A stretch of 64,000 bases of DNA, taken from NCBI GenBank assembly GCA_025266875.1, contig JALLLT010000026.1, positions 1 to 64,000 of the forward strand, in the 5' to 3' direction. A program made the position numbers and the translations under genes. Origin of the DNA: Fennellomyces sp. T-0311 (lineage: Eukaryota > Mucoromycota > Mucoromycetes > Mucorales > Lichtheimiaceae). This document shows positions 26,236 through 39,194 of this stretch, piece after piece. Under the pieces are notes generated by a model. It had not been told where the DNA came from, ran no database searches, and was given only the letters and a program-made list of their open reading frames with translations. Every line of letters starts with the position of its first letter. Position 1 is the stretch's first letter.

Positions 26236-27705
26236 TTACACATCTACAATGCGTTTTATACGGTTACACTCGTCGAGATGTTCGCCTCGGTATTTGATGA
26301 GGTAGTTGCCGTGCTCCTTGAATGTTACCGTCTTGTTAACAGGGCATCCCTAAACAAGATTCTTCCCATTAGCTTCTGTGTTAAGTAACGTATATGCACC
26401 TTGGGTGCTTACCTTTGCACTATTTGAGCACTTGTAGTATATACTTCTGAAGCCAGACTTTTTATGTACTGTGTTTCCATTGTTTTTCCATAGATAGTCA
26501 TCATTGTACGGAAACTCTCGTGTCTCGATAATTGTGCTTATCGCTTGCATTTCACGTCGTCGCCTTCGCCGAGTCACTGGCCGCTGTACACGACGAGAAG
26601 TAGCAGGTAGAATAGGTAGCTTGTCTGGACGATGAAAGGACGGTAGCATAGGCTGGTAGACTTGTCTTGGTTCAATCTGATGAGGCTGGTGTCTTTGCGT
26701 GGACATATTGGTATCTCCATCGATGTCCAGTGGTGATAATGGCGAGTCTGACGTACTACTAATGCGGGAGAAACCATGTTTTAGTTACAAATTTGAATGT
26801 TTCAGTGTGTCAGACAATTTGCTTTACCTTGATCTATCTTCCACGTCCGTTACTTGATTAAGGGAGGGTATATTAAAGGGCGAAGGTTGCTGACATACAG
26901 CAGGACTGGGACTAGTGGTAGATATTGGTGGTAGGGTTGCGGATACTGATTTAGGAGAGTGGCTCAGTAACGAGTCAATATTATTGCTGCTTTTTCGTCG
27001 CTCAGTGAACCGTGGCCGCGGTTCCGGACTGGAGCCATTTCTCCAGCTTCCTGGCACCTCGGTAGAATGGTTGGCCGCGGAATCCGCGCAGCTAATGGCT
27101 TGGTGCGGCGGCGGGGATTGTATACGCGGAAGGATAGAGCCCACGGAACCAACATCACTAAAGCGTCGTGCGTTATCAGGCCAGTAACTCGATCTGTCTG
27201 GCGAGAGATGGATCGCGCTTTTAGACTTCCAGCTATGATTGGATGCACGCTGTACATTGACGGCATCTTGTCGATGTTGCTGCAAGAGATAATCAATTTC
27301 TTTCTGCCGAAGCTTAGCCTCTTCAGCTCGTCGTCGATCCTCTTCGACTTTACTGGATAGTATTAATTCCAATAAATCTCGTTGTTCACCGTATTGCTGC
27401 ACAACTTTCTCCAGATTGAAAAAAGGGGTGTTATCTTCATCTTGCTTCGACATATTGGGACTTGGAATCGATTGTGTGAGTGGTCTGAGTGATGTATTCT
27501 GCCCAGAATACCATGGTGTTTTTGCTTGCATCGATGCACGTCTACTGGAAGATGTACTTGCTGAGCTCATCAATGGCGTTGATGGGTGGCTAGTGATAGG
27601 CGGTGACGGAGGATAATGGCGTGTACGATACATGCGATCGTCTTTGTCAGGCGTGAAGATTGGCTGATTTACAGGCAACATGGAAATGTTTCTTGTTGCT
27701 GACAT
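26236..27705 (-). CDS. WRKY-GCM1-like zinc-finger protein, 3 exons, 445 aa
   Basis: Probable DNA-binding regulator. Exons on the minus strand: 27705-26828, 26758-26413 and 26349-26236, totalling 1338 nt, exactly 446 codons with TAA. The N-terminal 290 residues are Ser/Pro-rich and disordered, with a charged helix at about 110-150 (KVEEDRRRAEEAKLRQKEI). A basic patch RRRRRR (about 355) precedes the C-terminal finger at 379-445. The finger reads DDYLWKNNGNTVHKK, then RSIYYKC, GCPVNKTV and YRGEHLDEC. It aligns with plant WRKY domains (DGYxWRKYGQK, RxYYxC, CPVxKxV, YxGxHxH), but WRKYGQK is replaced by WKNNGNT and the last ligand pair is H-x3-C rather than H-x-H. As spliced, the cysteine spacing is C-x6-C. 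An in-frame GC donor 6 nt earlier would give the WRKY-like C-x4-C. Binding specificity is unknown. Confidence 0.85.
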
Positions 27706-28900
27706 GATAGAAAGGAAGAAGAAAGACTATTGTTTCGTATGAAAACAGTAAAAAATAGCAGTTAGCTTTTGCGGGAACACAAGCCGTCGTTCAGACTTCC
27801 CAGATCAGCCCCAGTCCCCCCATCATTCCCCCAATTTCAAAAAGCCGTTTTTTTTTGCTGAAGAATTACCCGCCCTAGTTTTGTCCTTAGTACAATCGTC
27901 ACATGGCATAGACAATGCCCAGCGTTCGCAATGGGTCACCCCGAAAATGGCCGCTATATTTTTGCGGGTTTGACTAATCCGGACGCTAATTTGAGTATCG
28001 CAGAACTTTTTTTTATTATTTTTGCGATGAACAATAAAGGCATTTTGTTCGCCAGACTGGGTCCGGAGAAAAAAATGAGCCTTTGTCCAAGCGAACTCGG
28101 ACATTTAACTAAAATTGACTACTGCTTCCCTATGAAAAGGCCATCCGCGGTTTATATAATAAGGCATATATAAAACCCAGCTGTCAGGTTCAACGAATAA
28201 AACCAAGCCCATAGCTATAGCGGACCTTCTTTCCCCGCGCAACTGCCCGACTTCGTCCGATTCGTGTGGGGGAAACTTTGTTAAGCGATGTCTGCTGGGC
28301 TGGGAATGAACCAGTATTCCCGGTATGCCTATGTTTTCTCACGATTTGCTTTTTTTTCCGGCAACAAAGGAGAGGTCGGTACAGCGGAGTATCCGGATGG
28401 AAGCGAGCTCATTGGCCAATAAGCTTACGAAAGACCTGTTCCCGTAGCTTTTTCTCCCGTGGTTCCCATTTCCCAGAGTGCAGATTCCGTTCTCCCCCTT
28501 GCTCGAACTCGTAGGGACCTTAGGGTCCTCCGACTTATGTAACGAAACTTTTCCCCGCAGCCTACGCAACAAACTGCATGCTTTGCCTGAGCACGTTGTC
28601 GGGGTTCTTCCCCACTTCTTTCTTTATGTTGTCTGTGGGTGGCGGTGGCGGACCCGCATTGCATAGGCATGGACACAATTGCAAATCTTTTCTGCATGCT
28701 CTTACTTTAACACTAATGCTACTATTATTATATCTCGAATTCAGAACAAATATGCTGACTTTGTTTCTTTTTCCCCCATCTAATATATTACTGCCGCGGA
28801 TGGTAGGTGCACATTACAAATATGTAACAGGATTTCCCAGACATCCCCCTAGGGACTCCAGGGGACTTGCTTATCAAACCACTGAGTTACCTTATTGATG
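27706..28900. other. Intergenic, unusually GC-rich, with a possible short transcript
   Basis: Holds the WRKY-like gene's promoter at its left end. Further right a strong TATA box is followed by a locally GC-rich stretch to about 28680 with open frames on both strands. The best plus-strand frame is 28288-28422 (44 codons, MSAGLGMNQYSRYAYV start), which I do not recognise. It may be a small gene, a non-coding transcript or old coding DNA. Confidence 0.4.
28167..28175 (+). promoter_or_regulatory. TATA box without an assigned gene
   Basis: TATATAAAA, about 115 bases before the small frame at 28288. It is as strong a match as the P450 and CipC TATA boxes, which suggests a real transcript starting near 28200. 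Confidence 0.35.
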
Positions 28901-30759
28901 ATCTCGTGTATCATATCCATACTATTTTTGAATTTCCCGCGGTACAAAGTGGCATATATTTTGGTCACTTAAAAAGAGCGTTTACGTAAGATCACTCGGC
29001 AGGCGTTGCAGCCTGTGTGAAGCTTATTAAGGCAACTTGGTATATGGACAATTTAAACGGACAGGCCCGATATAAGTATTCCCTCTTTACCCACATTTAA
29101 GTTGCTGTATATGACTGGAACTAATGTGTAAGCCCATTTGTCCCGACAAAGTAAGTAAATTGTTCGTGATTCCTTGAGCTTTATGTTACCTTCCTCTCCG
29201 AGACAATAACAGCAGCGATCCCCCATCATTGTTATGTCAGTACTACAACGCCATTGTAACATAGAAATGTTGCCTGACAACGTAATGACCAACTCTACTT
29301 TTTTTTGAACTGAGTATGATCTGAAGTAATCTCGGTGTACGATACAGACACTGAAAATAATGTAATCCTAAATATGTAATCGACTGGTCCCGCTATTTTC
29401 AAAAGAGCTTGTTCACACTCTGAAGTCTAATGCAGTGTTCTCACGACTCGTCTTTCCGGTCGTAATTTTATTAGGTTACCGATCGTTTTTTTTTTGGTAT
29501 ACGTGGCCTTACGCTTTTCTTCCAATCACATGCTAATTGCCCGAAGATGTGGGCACACAGAAGAAAAACCGGATCTCGGCTACTCCCATCAATGACACTT
29601 CCGCCGTTCCGTTAATAAGCAGCTAACCTATATGGTTAACATGTAGGTCACATATGGTAAGCTTCAATAAGTCATATTCTCTGAGGAGAAAAAAAATATA
29701 TGCCCTGAGAAATGGGGAGGCCACATCACATGCACAAAACTGGGTGATTGATTTTTCCACCCCTTTCTCTGAGCACGGTTGCTGCTGCCTTAAATTCAAG
29801 AATAGTAAAGTCTAATGTTACATAATCTCGTGTACTATTTAAACGAAGTATTACGTACACAATCATTGCTTACACCTCAGTATTAACAGAACCCGTTAAG
29901 TGTCCCTGAACAGATAGGGTACTAACCCTGTGTCCCTGCTGCTTACAGAGCCTTGTGCGTGTGTTCCAAACAGCGTCCATCTATTTCGCTTTTTTGTGTT
30001 ATACGTAATCACTCGTCATCTTATGAGAGTTAGTTGGCAATTCAGATATAACTTGATTATTGAGCCAAGCGATGCTTACTTAGTACGTATGTACGGCCAT
30101 CAAGCAAGCGTCTCAATATAGATGACTTCGGGCGAAATATTAGTCTGAGTTGATACTCTCTTTGCTAATTACTCTATTAAAAGTCCAATGATATACGCTA
30201 ACGCACTGTTGGGCGTATATATCATTCGATGGTATCCTAACTCATCACTGCGACATTGCTTTCATAACCATTATATTATGTAGTAATTTTAAAATTAAAA
30301 GCTAAGACATTATGCGCTTACATTTTTTTGCTTGTTTCCGCGGTACCTTAAGCCTCCTTTCGATTTCCTGATGTTCCAATGCTTAGGAATTTAGGACGTT
30401 AATCGTGCCATAAATGAAACACGAAGGACACTTCATTAGTTGAAATGTCAGTGCTGTTACACACAAAGGATTATGTAAACAATGAGGTTACACGAAGCAG
30501 AATTATGATAGAATGTATATCACGGTATTTCTGCGGAAACTTTGCCATACAGGTCCATTATTTTTTTTTATCTCGCTGCTGAATGCTAAATACCATAAGG
30601 TATTTATGTTTTAAAGTCGATCGCAAATTATTTGAAGGTGCTATTAATGAGAGGTTGTGGAAAAGAGGACGTGCCGTATTAAGAACTTCCCTGACACCGC
30701 CAAATGATTTCAAAAACTTCAGCTAAGCAGGCTTGCAGACTATCCAACCATCGTCTCTC

Positions 30760-32010
30760 CCGTATAGCCTGTTTTTCATGATTTTTACCTACCCAGATTG
30801 TTCTTTATTTGCTAGTATTTCCTTTTTTCATGCTGTCGAATTGTCTAACCCTGTCAAAAATGGACTGGGCGCTTTATGGCTTCACTGCTGCTGATCTCGC
30901 AAAAAATGGCTAGTGCATGAGGAAAGCTTACTAATGTATTACATACTTGAAGCATCTTGATAGATCATAAAGAGCAAACTAACGGCAGAGTCATATAACA
31001 TATATAAAACTTGACAATTTCATATATACTTTTTAGTGGATTGTGTTCAGTCTCATTCTCGCTGTTGGAACATCTGGGAAAATGCTGAATCGGCGCTTTC
31101 TTCAGTCACAAAATTTCCTTGTAAAAAAAGCGGAAAGAGTTCCCTTTCACCCTTTTCTATTGCTTCCCACGATGCATGACACCTCCAGCGCCTTACTTTT
31201 GAAATTACAGAACCCAGGAATATCAGTCCCATTTTTAGGATGTCCGTGGTGAAGAAGAGCAACAGAAACAAACATGAACTTTCGTAAGCTCCTACCAAAT
31301 GTCCTTTCATGTCTTGGTATGTGAAAAGTCAATGGTGTTCCAAAATTGTGCGTGCATGTGTGTAAAGATTGTGTATAAGTAAAATGGCCATTTGTAAGTA
31401 ATAATCCTATCGTTGTTGTGTAAACATTTGTGAAAAAGTGCTTACGAAATGCACTTTGGCACTAGTAAGAATCACCGGGGTTTGTGGCAGCCTGTGCCCT
31501 AGATCTGTTTGTCCAAACCCAACTCTTATTTTATTGAGCGCTTTCTGTGTGATAATTACCTGAGTATTATCCTTGACGCGGAAAAGTCTATGCTTAATAG
31601 TGTAATCAATTTTTCTTCCAAGTAAAATTTTGTTGGCGGAATAACATTTACTCGACAGCTAACATGATATTTACAATTCATTTCAACAGCATATTATAAG
31701 AAATAGGCACTGTTTTCTAAGATTCTGCTGAAATGGGCGATCGCAGTACTTGCACCATCCTATCTGACACTTATAAAAGTTGTGCAGTAAGCGTGGGCTT
31801 GTTTAAAGTGGTAATATGGCCTACGCTGCTTCAAAAGTATAGGTAGTAGTCCGTCAATAAATGGTATGGTTGCATTTTATGTAATCTTGATCTTTACACA
31901 CGCTTTCATTAACGGTGTTTCCCGCTATATGTGATCACAAAATACCGCCTGATCACATCACTACAGGAGAAAACTATTCCTTCCTTATCTTTCACCTTTA
32001 AAAAAAGCGA
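30760..32010 (+). repeat. Old segmental duplication, left copy
   Basis: Diverged copy of 34880-36200. Shared, collinear landmarks are GTCAAAAATGG (about 30857 and 35004), GGGAAAATGCTGAA-like DNA (31076 and 35210), TCAATAAATGGTAT (31853 and 36042) and CTTTACACACG (31893 and 36079). The offset is about 4.12-4.19 kb throughout. Many indels show it is ancient. Confidence 0.7.
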
Positions 32011-34879
32011 GTACCCAGACAGTCTAAGTATTCTAACAACATATCCGAGCTTTAACCTCATTATTATTGAAAGCTATCGGTGTTACTGAAAGATTCCAGT
32101 ACCCGGATTCGTATCTTTGACCAAGTAACGAAACCTGATTTTTCAGTACCGGGATTTCTGTTAGAAAGTACCGTGGACTAGTTCAGAATATATTTGGTTT
32201 ATCTTAGACCACAAGAAATATTGTGTAATCTTTAAAGAACGAGTTTTGTGTTTTTAGGAAGATACTACAGCATGATAACATTCCTATGCCACTTATCTTA
32301 CGGCACAGTATTATTTCAGGCTGTCTGCTTAAATTATTAAAAGAATATCCTAGGAACGTGAAGGAAACTTACTTTCAAAGCTATAAGTCAAGCTCTGGTA
32401 GTTCTTTTTAAATTTGCCCTTAACCAAGGTATAATACGCCTCCATAAGTAAAGGTCTGGACTTCTTGGTACAATATTGGATTGGGAACCAGAACTAGATG
32501 GCCTCCGACGCGAAGTCAAATGATCCTGGCAGTATCACCAGTCGTCCGGGAGCCAAAACACACATTGATATACGCTACGCTGAAAAATGGTTCCAGTATT
32601 ATCATTGCTTTCCCGCATTTCGAATATCATTGGAATAAAAAGAGCTCATCAATATCACAATAGACGGGATACTTATACCTTGATACAGGTCGCCAAAGCA
32701 ACCCTGACCAACTAGGTGACCTTGACTTACACATCCGCAACCGTCATCCGGCCATTGTTTTCCTGATACTGTAACCTGAGTGCACGTGCGGCTGAAAGGA
32801 AATTTACGAGTAGTACTTACCAGAATTGCAGCGAAAGGCAGACTCAACAGTCCAGGTATGCTGTATAAAGCTTTTCGAGATCAATGAGTTTACTGCTCGT
32901 CTCCACTTACATACAAAAGTAGATAGAGATTTATCATCTCCTCCTTGTGCTTTATTTCGCCAAGCTATATTTGAATATAAACTCGAGCTTCTATAAAAGT
33001 ATCTTCCATGGAAGACCAATAAAGATGCTTTCTTTTAGTGTAAAGCGACGGGGAGGTGAATTATGACGATGTCCGTAATTAAACGCTGTGCGTGTTCCGT
33101 ATAATACATCATAAATGGAGCGTATATTTACTCTCAACATCAGTATAAATCGCAACGATTGAAATCGTTAAAAACAACAAGAGAATGTTAAAGAGCAGAT
33201 CAGGCTATAGTTTGATCCGGCTACCAATTTAATCCAAATAAAGTGTAGTTTCTTCTGCCCTGGAAATAGATGGCCCAGTTATCGATGGCGGCGGGTCCTA
33301 CTCCCCTTGTTTGATCTCTGTATATTACCAACATAAATCCTTTTTAATCGCATTTAAATATAATCGGAAATATCAGTCATGAGTTCGCAGAATGTGCAGC
33401 GCAGTTGATCGCCTCAAATTTAACAGCATTCCAGACGACGTGAATCGAGAAAGATGCTCAGGGAACTGGATGATGCCCATGTCAATGCGTTTGAAATGAA
33501 TGAATTGTTCAGTCAAGATATAGGAGACGATTGCAAAATAGCTATACTGCTATAAGATTATTAGTCCTGAGTAATTATGATGCAGAAAGACACCCCCAAG
33601 AGTTTGGCTATAATACAACAGGTATCGGAGCAAACATTGTGTATCATATCCTCGTCCCAAATTATTGCTACTTTGTGTCAACCAAAATGCGACACAGTAA
33701 TTAATCGATACAAGCGAATCTTTTTTGCAAAATCCAAGAAGCTTTGCGAGGGGCGTTCTCTGCTATCTTAGAGAGAAATGATACTAACAATTTCAAATAC
33801 TCGTACTAGGTTCTCAGGTCCTGGTCATCGCAAGAGTCATCATCACAATTATTGGTAGGCACTGTAATCAATGAATATATCATTCCGTTATAGGATATTC
33901 TGTGAGCCTGTTATCTCTACAACTAGAAAAATGGATGAAAGATCAAGGATAAAATAGCAGCCGTATTAAGAGACGCATTTCAAAAAGATCATACGCATGC
34001 TTATGAGTGGACATACCATTTCTATGTTTCTTAAATTCGGCAGGTGGAAATGTTTTTCTTGCCAGACGTTCTTCCTTATCCGCATCATTAAAGTTCAGGA
34101 ACGTTATCTAGAATCCATCGACCTTGTGTTTTTTAGCCGCTTCTCATCTTTAAGGCTAGCGACAGGAACAACTTTTACGGGCTATCCTCTCCTACGTAAT
34201 TGTGTGAATCACTTTAACCTACCGGCTACTTTGAAAGACTTTTCCCGGAGACTACAAGCCCGTCTGATACCGCAAAGTCTTGACCACCCGACTAAGCGTT
34301 TACTTGGTTAAGGTCTTAATTCGTAACTATTACTTCCTCCGCAATAGTTGCATATGTTTCTACTTTGCTAAGTCAATATATTAATATCCCTTTCAGTGCA
34401 GTGTTTGGCGCACAACATTTAACTTTAGGGGTAAGCGCTCAGAACCAGGTTGATCACCTGACCATTGATGGTTTCCACTAATCCAGTTAAAAGTGCAGAA
34501 CCAAGCTACAATTGCAATTCTCGAGTTCCTAATATGTCGCTTCCCGGTTATTTAGGAGTCCAGGACATTATTCATGTAAAAACCACGGCGAGCACTCCAT
34601 CTGACGAAATGTCAGATTGTCATACGTCATCGATTATATAATCCAAGGTCGTACAGACGATGATAATGGTGCAAATAGCATCAGTAGTGTTTCGATGAGG
34701 GTCTTATCAAGATCATGCGCTACTACTTGCATCTCTTGGATACCAGTTTTCGGAACGTTTTCTGGGAGTTTCTTGTGATATTTAATTATCGGAAGTTGCT
34801 ATTAATGCGACGTCGTGAAAAAGGTGTTTCCGTAATTAGACCATTCCGACATCGCCTCAAGGAGCTTAAAATATTCCAG

Positions 34880-36200
34880 TAGAGCGACGTGAAAAAGCAC
34901 TCATATTCTGAGTAACTTTTTTTCCGTGTTATCTGCTTATTCGAGTATTCTTGATTTGCTAATGTTTTTTCCATGTTGGATTTTAAAATAGCTAATCGTG
35001 TCAAAAATGGGTAAAGTGACCTACTGCTCTGCTGACGATCATCAAAAAGTATTCGAGAAACTTACTAGCATATTCTGTCTTTGCAACAAACTTGCAGTCT
35101 CTAAAAGTCAGTTAGGTAACAACAAACAGTATAATGCCTATGTAATCAATTGGTATCCTATATTGTAGCGGATCCCGGCCATGCGGGACTTCTCGCTACT
35201 GAAGCACCTGGGAAGATGCTGAACCAGCGGATATTTTCTTCAATGACGAATTCTCGTAATAAACCGGGACGATTTCCTGCTCTCGTACTTCTCAAACACT
35301 TCCCACGATCCATGTTAGCTCTGGAATTGACATTTGAAATTTCGGAAGCTAGGAAGATCAGATACTTTTTTAGGTGATCCGCGGAGAAAATATACAGTAA
35401 GAGTGAACTGACTAGCAGCTTTTTGCCGAGTAATGCTATCGTGTTCTGCTTTACTAAGTACGCAACGTAAAGCCAAAAATAAAAAAAATCTGAGCCTATA
35501 GAGTTGCATAAGAAGGTATTCACCAGAAGAAGGTTTTGCATATAATTGTTTAAATGAGGGTACGCTCGTGAAGAAAAACAATGCCGCTTATGGAATCCGG
35601 CATTCGTGCTCGTACGCCCTAAGGCTCGCATCTTCCATACTTTAAACGTATCGAGTAAAAGTAATTTCCGAAACGGAAAATGTATAGTACTGATGATATT
35701 GATATTGATATTCCAACTTGTCATGAATGAATTTAAAGCATAGCTTCTTAATACGCAGTTAAAGTAGGGCTATCTTACTGAAATATATGTTCACCATCAG
35801 TGAAGTATATCGATAGCCTTAAATTACAGAGAATCTACTATTACATCTATGTTTCATTCAGTAGCTGGCCTTTTACGTACATAATAAAGCATTGGATTCC
35901 AATAAGCTTAGACTGATGGTACGTAACCATCTTCCATAATTGTTGCAAAATAGTTCGCATAATGTTGTGTTTTACATTCAAGTGTTGACTAATCTGACCC
36001 AGTGTACCGGTTTAGTATAATCTGGGAGCCTGAACGGGAATCAATAAATGGTATAATTACCATGTATGTTATACAACTCTTTACACACGGTTTCTATAAC
36101 TGTTTTCCGGTTAAATATACGTATACGTGCTAGACACACCATTCCGCCTGACCGCATCACCAGAGCAATAAAGTGTTCAATTTTTATCTTTACCGCCGAT
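34880..36200 (+). repeat. Old segmental duplication, right copy
   Basis: Partner of 30760-32010. On the minus strand both copies retain partly alignable frames (for example LIFLGSVIS in the left copy and LIFLASEIS in the right), hinting that the duplicated unit once contained coding DNA, which I cannot identify. Confidence 0.7.
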
Positions 36201-37924
36201 TATCCACTCAAAAAGTAAAACTTTGACTAAACCAATATGAATGCCCAAAACTTCTGTAACGTTTATTTCTCTTATCGATACACACCTGCTACTAATGCTT
36301 TGTAAAACTTAGATGTTATCCTCGTCTTCTGATGAAATTTTGAGTATCAGGCCGCATTATAATAGGTAGGTTCTTGCTCAAATCGTTAGAAGAGCTCTGT
36401 GTATATTAAAAGTGTAATCGACTCTAAAAAACATGAGAGGTAGTTTTTAACCGTTAGAATATTATTCTGTTTCCATGGTGATTATCCAAGAGATCATTGT
36501 ATGTGTGTCGTATCTTACTATCCTTTCCAAAAGTCCTGTACTAGTTTGATTGGTTAACAGGTAGTGTCGGTGAAGTTGTGGCTCAATGGCTACAAACTTT
36601 TACAGCAGCATACTAGAATTGAAGAACAATGAGTATATAGTATAACCGAGTATCCACATGCTCTCTCGTCTTCATAAGCAAAGAATATGATTAGAGGCAA
36701 AAGAATGTATCAGATTCATCTGCATCGTGCATTTTTTTGTATTGCTTGTTTTTATTATTTGGGGGCCCATCCCCCAAAATCATTCCTATTGTCGGCTGGT
36801 ACTATGGAGAGGTTCTAGTTATCAAATCTAGCAGATAGTTATTCGCTACCAGGAGGTTCCATGATTATCCTTCCAAGACGCTGCCCCAATGAATAATCCA
36901 AATTGCATGTATGACACGCCCAAGAGCAGGTAGGTTTTGAGCACAAAAGCAAGATGAGGAAGCGAAATGCGTGTTCAAAGCATCATCTGCGTTGTGCAAA
37001 TTGCGGTCTAACAACGTCTTTGCTGAACATGGTTAGCGTTCGAATGATTGTCTATTCGGTTTAGCAAGGTCCGAGTCGCCTAGTGCTTTCGAGAGTTTGA
37101 TAAAAAAAATAGTTTGTATCGTCGCCTTCAATCCCATGCACTAGCTAATCAAATCAATGACAACAGAGATCGCGCCACTATTAGCATTCTCACAGTCTTG
37201 ATCTGGCCTGCATCACGGCTAACAACGAAGTAATCAATAATCATCATGGAAAAGCTCTACACCACTCATGTTCCTCGGTTTACCACTTACGCGAGAACGT
37301 TCCAAGAAAAATGCTATCAAAACTATAGGTCAGAGTCAAATGGGGGTGGTGTCTCGGCAACCTAAGGATAGCTGGCTTTGAGCGACATTTACACAATTGT
37401 CTGCGGTTATCCATTTTGTATTACTGATCGATCGGCGAAAAACAGAAGCAGCAAAGCGATCGCGTAATATACGAGAGTGGCTCGTGTGATGAGAGAGTTA
37501 TTAGAGATAGAATTGGTAACAAGAATAGAATTCGTTGAGAATCTGAATAATTCTCATTTATTATGGATGAACTCTCTCTCTTTTATATCTTTTACTGGAG
37601 ATTTCTAATATCCGTTCCTGGATAAATGATACTTGGTCGAGGACGTATTGGGTTGCGTGTTCGTCTTACGTTTTACCGACGACGGTAGATATCGACTCCG
37701 TGTACTCTGTGATAGGTGCATGTCCTGTAGAACATCATTCAGCTTCCTTGAAACCGGTGCAAGGTAATACCGTTTAGATCTTAGTCATCAATACTCTTCC
37801 AGAGTGTTCATCTGATGGAATGTGCTAGAATGGATGTTTGACCGATCTCCATTATGTGCATATATGTAGTGGTTCACCACAGCTCGCATCGAAGCCGTAC
37901 ATTGAAATCGTTGCGTAAATCATG

Positions 37925-38610
37925 ACTCCATGTACGATGAAAGTCGCTTGCCAGCTGTACGTTTATATCGATACATTGTATGTATTACACCGCCATTCCT
38001 CAATAGTATGCGGCTGTCAATATGCGTAAGCAACGGTTCTGTACCTCGGTGGCATTCTTGATCTTTTTGTCTCTTTACAAACGCTATTATTTGGTAATCG
38101 TCCAGGATCACCATAGGGAATCATTCAACTGTGGCCAATAGGAGACAATCGGTACTCACTCTACTGGACACTCAAAAGCTCATACATCATTGTTACCACT
38201 TCGATACCCTGTGTTGATCCTGTTCACCCGCGCTTCGCAGGACACTCTATAATATGAGAAAAATAACAACAGATATATGATCCAGGTTTACAAGGACGCA
38301 TCGTAGACAATAGCAGCACAGTTGGACCTTCAGGCCAAGATCTGAAACAACAGCAAAATGGTGATGACACACGAATCGAAAGAGCCGAGGAGCGCATGCA
38401 GCTACTGGAAGTTATGCTATAGCCATACTATATCGATAACGAAATATTCGACTCTTTGAAGCGTACCCTTGATCAGAAGAATGACCACAATCGAAAACGC
38501 GAAACTGGGTGCAATCCATCAGCAGTCGATCAAACAAGAATGGCCGTACGGTACATAAGTCGCCCCAGATCACCGCGGAAGGTGATTCAAACGAGCTTTC
38601 TGAGCGTAAC
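37925..38610 (+). pseudogene. 3' relic of a kelch membrane protein gene
   Basis: Matches the last exon of the intact genes downstream. The pieces are PMYDES, QYAAVNMRKQRF, the third transmembrane segment end (LLFGNRPGSP), SSYIIVTTSIPCVDPVHPRF, ERAEERMQLLEVML, YYIDNEIFDSLKR and WVQSISSRSNKNG, in the right order. In-frame stops occur after GNRPGSP and inside the coiled coil (a TAG after EVML). The first seven exons are missing, so this is the leftmost, truncated member of the tandem array. Confidence 0.85.
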
Positions 38611-39108
38611 CATGGGAGGTAGAAAAGAATATCACTTGAGCCAACATTTTATCTGTTGTAAAACACTCCTGTATTTATCTTTTCCCAAAAGAAATATGTA
38701 GTAATCATGGGCTTTTATGAAAGAGACCGTGTTCCGCTAAATACATATGTTACCGCGCTATTCATGTACATTAGTAATAACTTCTCTATAGAAAGATACT
38801 CCACTTTCTTGCCTTCAGTAATTTAATACGTACATATGCTTGAAGAAGTTGGCTTGTCAAGTGATGTTTATGTCGGAGCTCGCTTTGGTAGACGCATGTG
38901 TGTAACAATGAAAGCTCCACTAACCAAAGTGTAATGAAAACGTTATTGATGCTCCTTGTCTCTTTCCAAGAGCAGAGAAAATTGGTCAAATAGAATAATC
39001 AGGGCATTACACTGAAGATTATAGGAAAGCCTTTTTTGCTTTCAATTTAATCTGCATGCATCCTTGTCTCAGTACAACGCCACTATGCTAAGCCAGAGGA
39101 GTGCGGGC

Positions 39109-39120
39109 ATATATATTTAT
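39109..39120 (+). promoter_or_regulatory. TATA-like element of the first kelch gene
   Basis: TATATATTTATA lies 75 bases before the chosen start codon at 39195. The third gene shares the upstream block ATGCTAAGCCAGAG with this one but not the TATA element, so the two promoters have diverged. Confidence 0.4.
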
Positions 39121-39194
39121 ACAGTGACCAAATGAACCTGCAAGTATCCTTTTCTACTCTCTTTTACAATCAATTTCTTTATTGGCACCCAACA

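Larger units (their letters stand above)
28901..37924. other. AT-rich gene desert
   Basis: No gene can be supported. It holds the duplicated block listed separately. Near 32600-33000 on the minus strand two pieces (WTVESAFRCNSG and TCTQVTVSGKQWPDDGCGC) are separated by a GTAAGT...CAG interval. They could be a relic of a cysteine-containing protein, but the frames do not join. Near 37480-37660 and 52300-52600 there are AT-rich stretches that look vaguely like LTR remnants, with no ends that I could define. Confidence 0.45.

Noticed and set aside
35158..35724. 188-codon minus-strand frame in the gene desert
   Set aside because: AT-rich composition, no domain, and it is one of two diverged duplicate blocks whose other copy is broken; kept only as a repeat.
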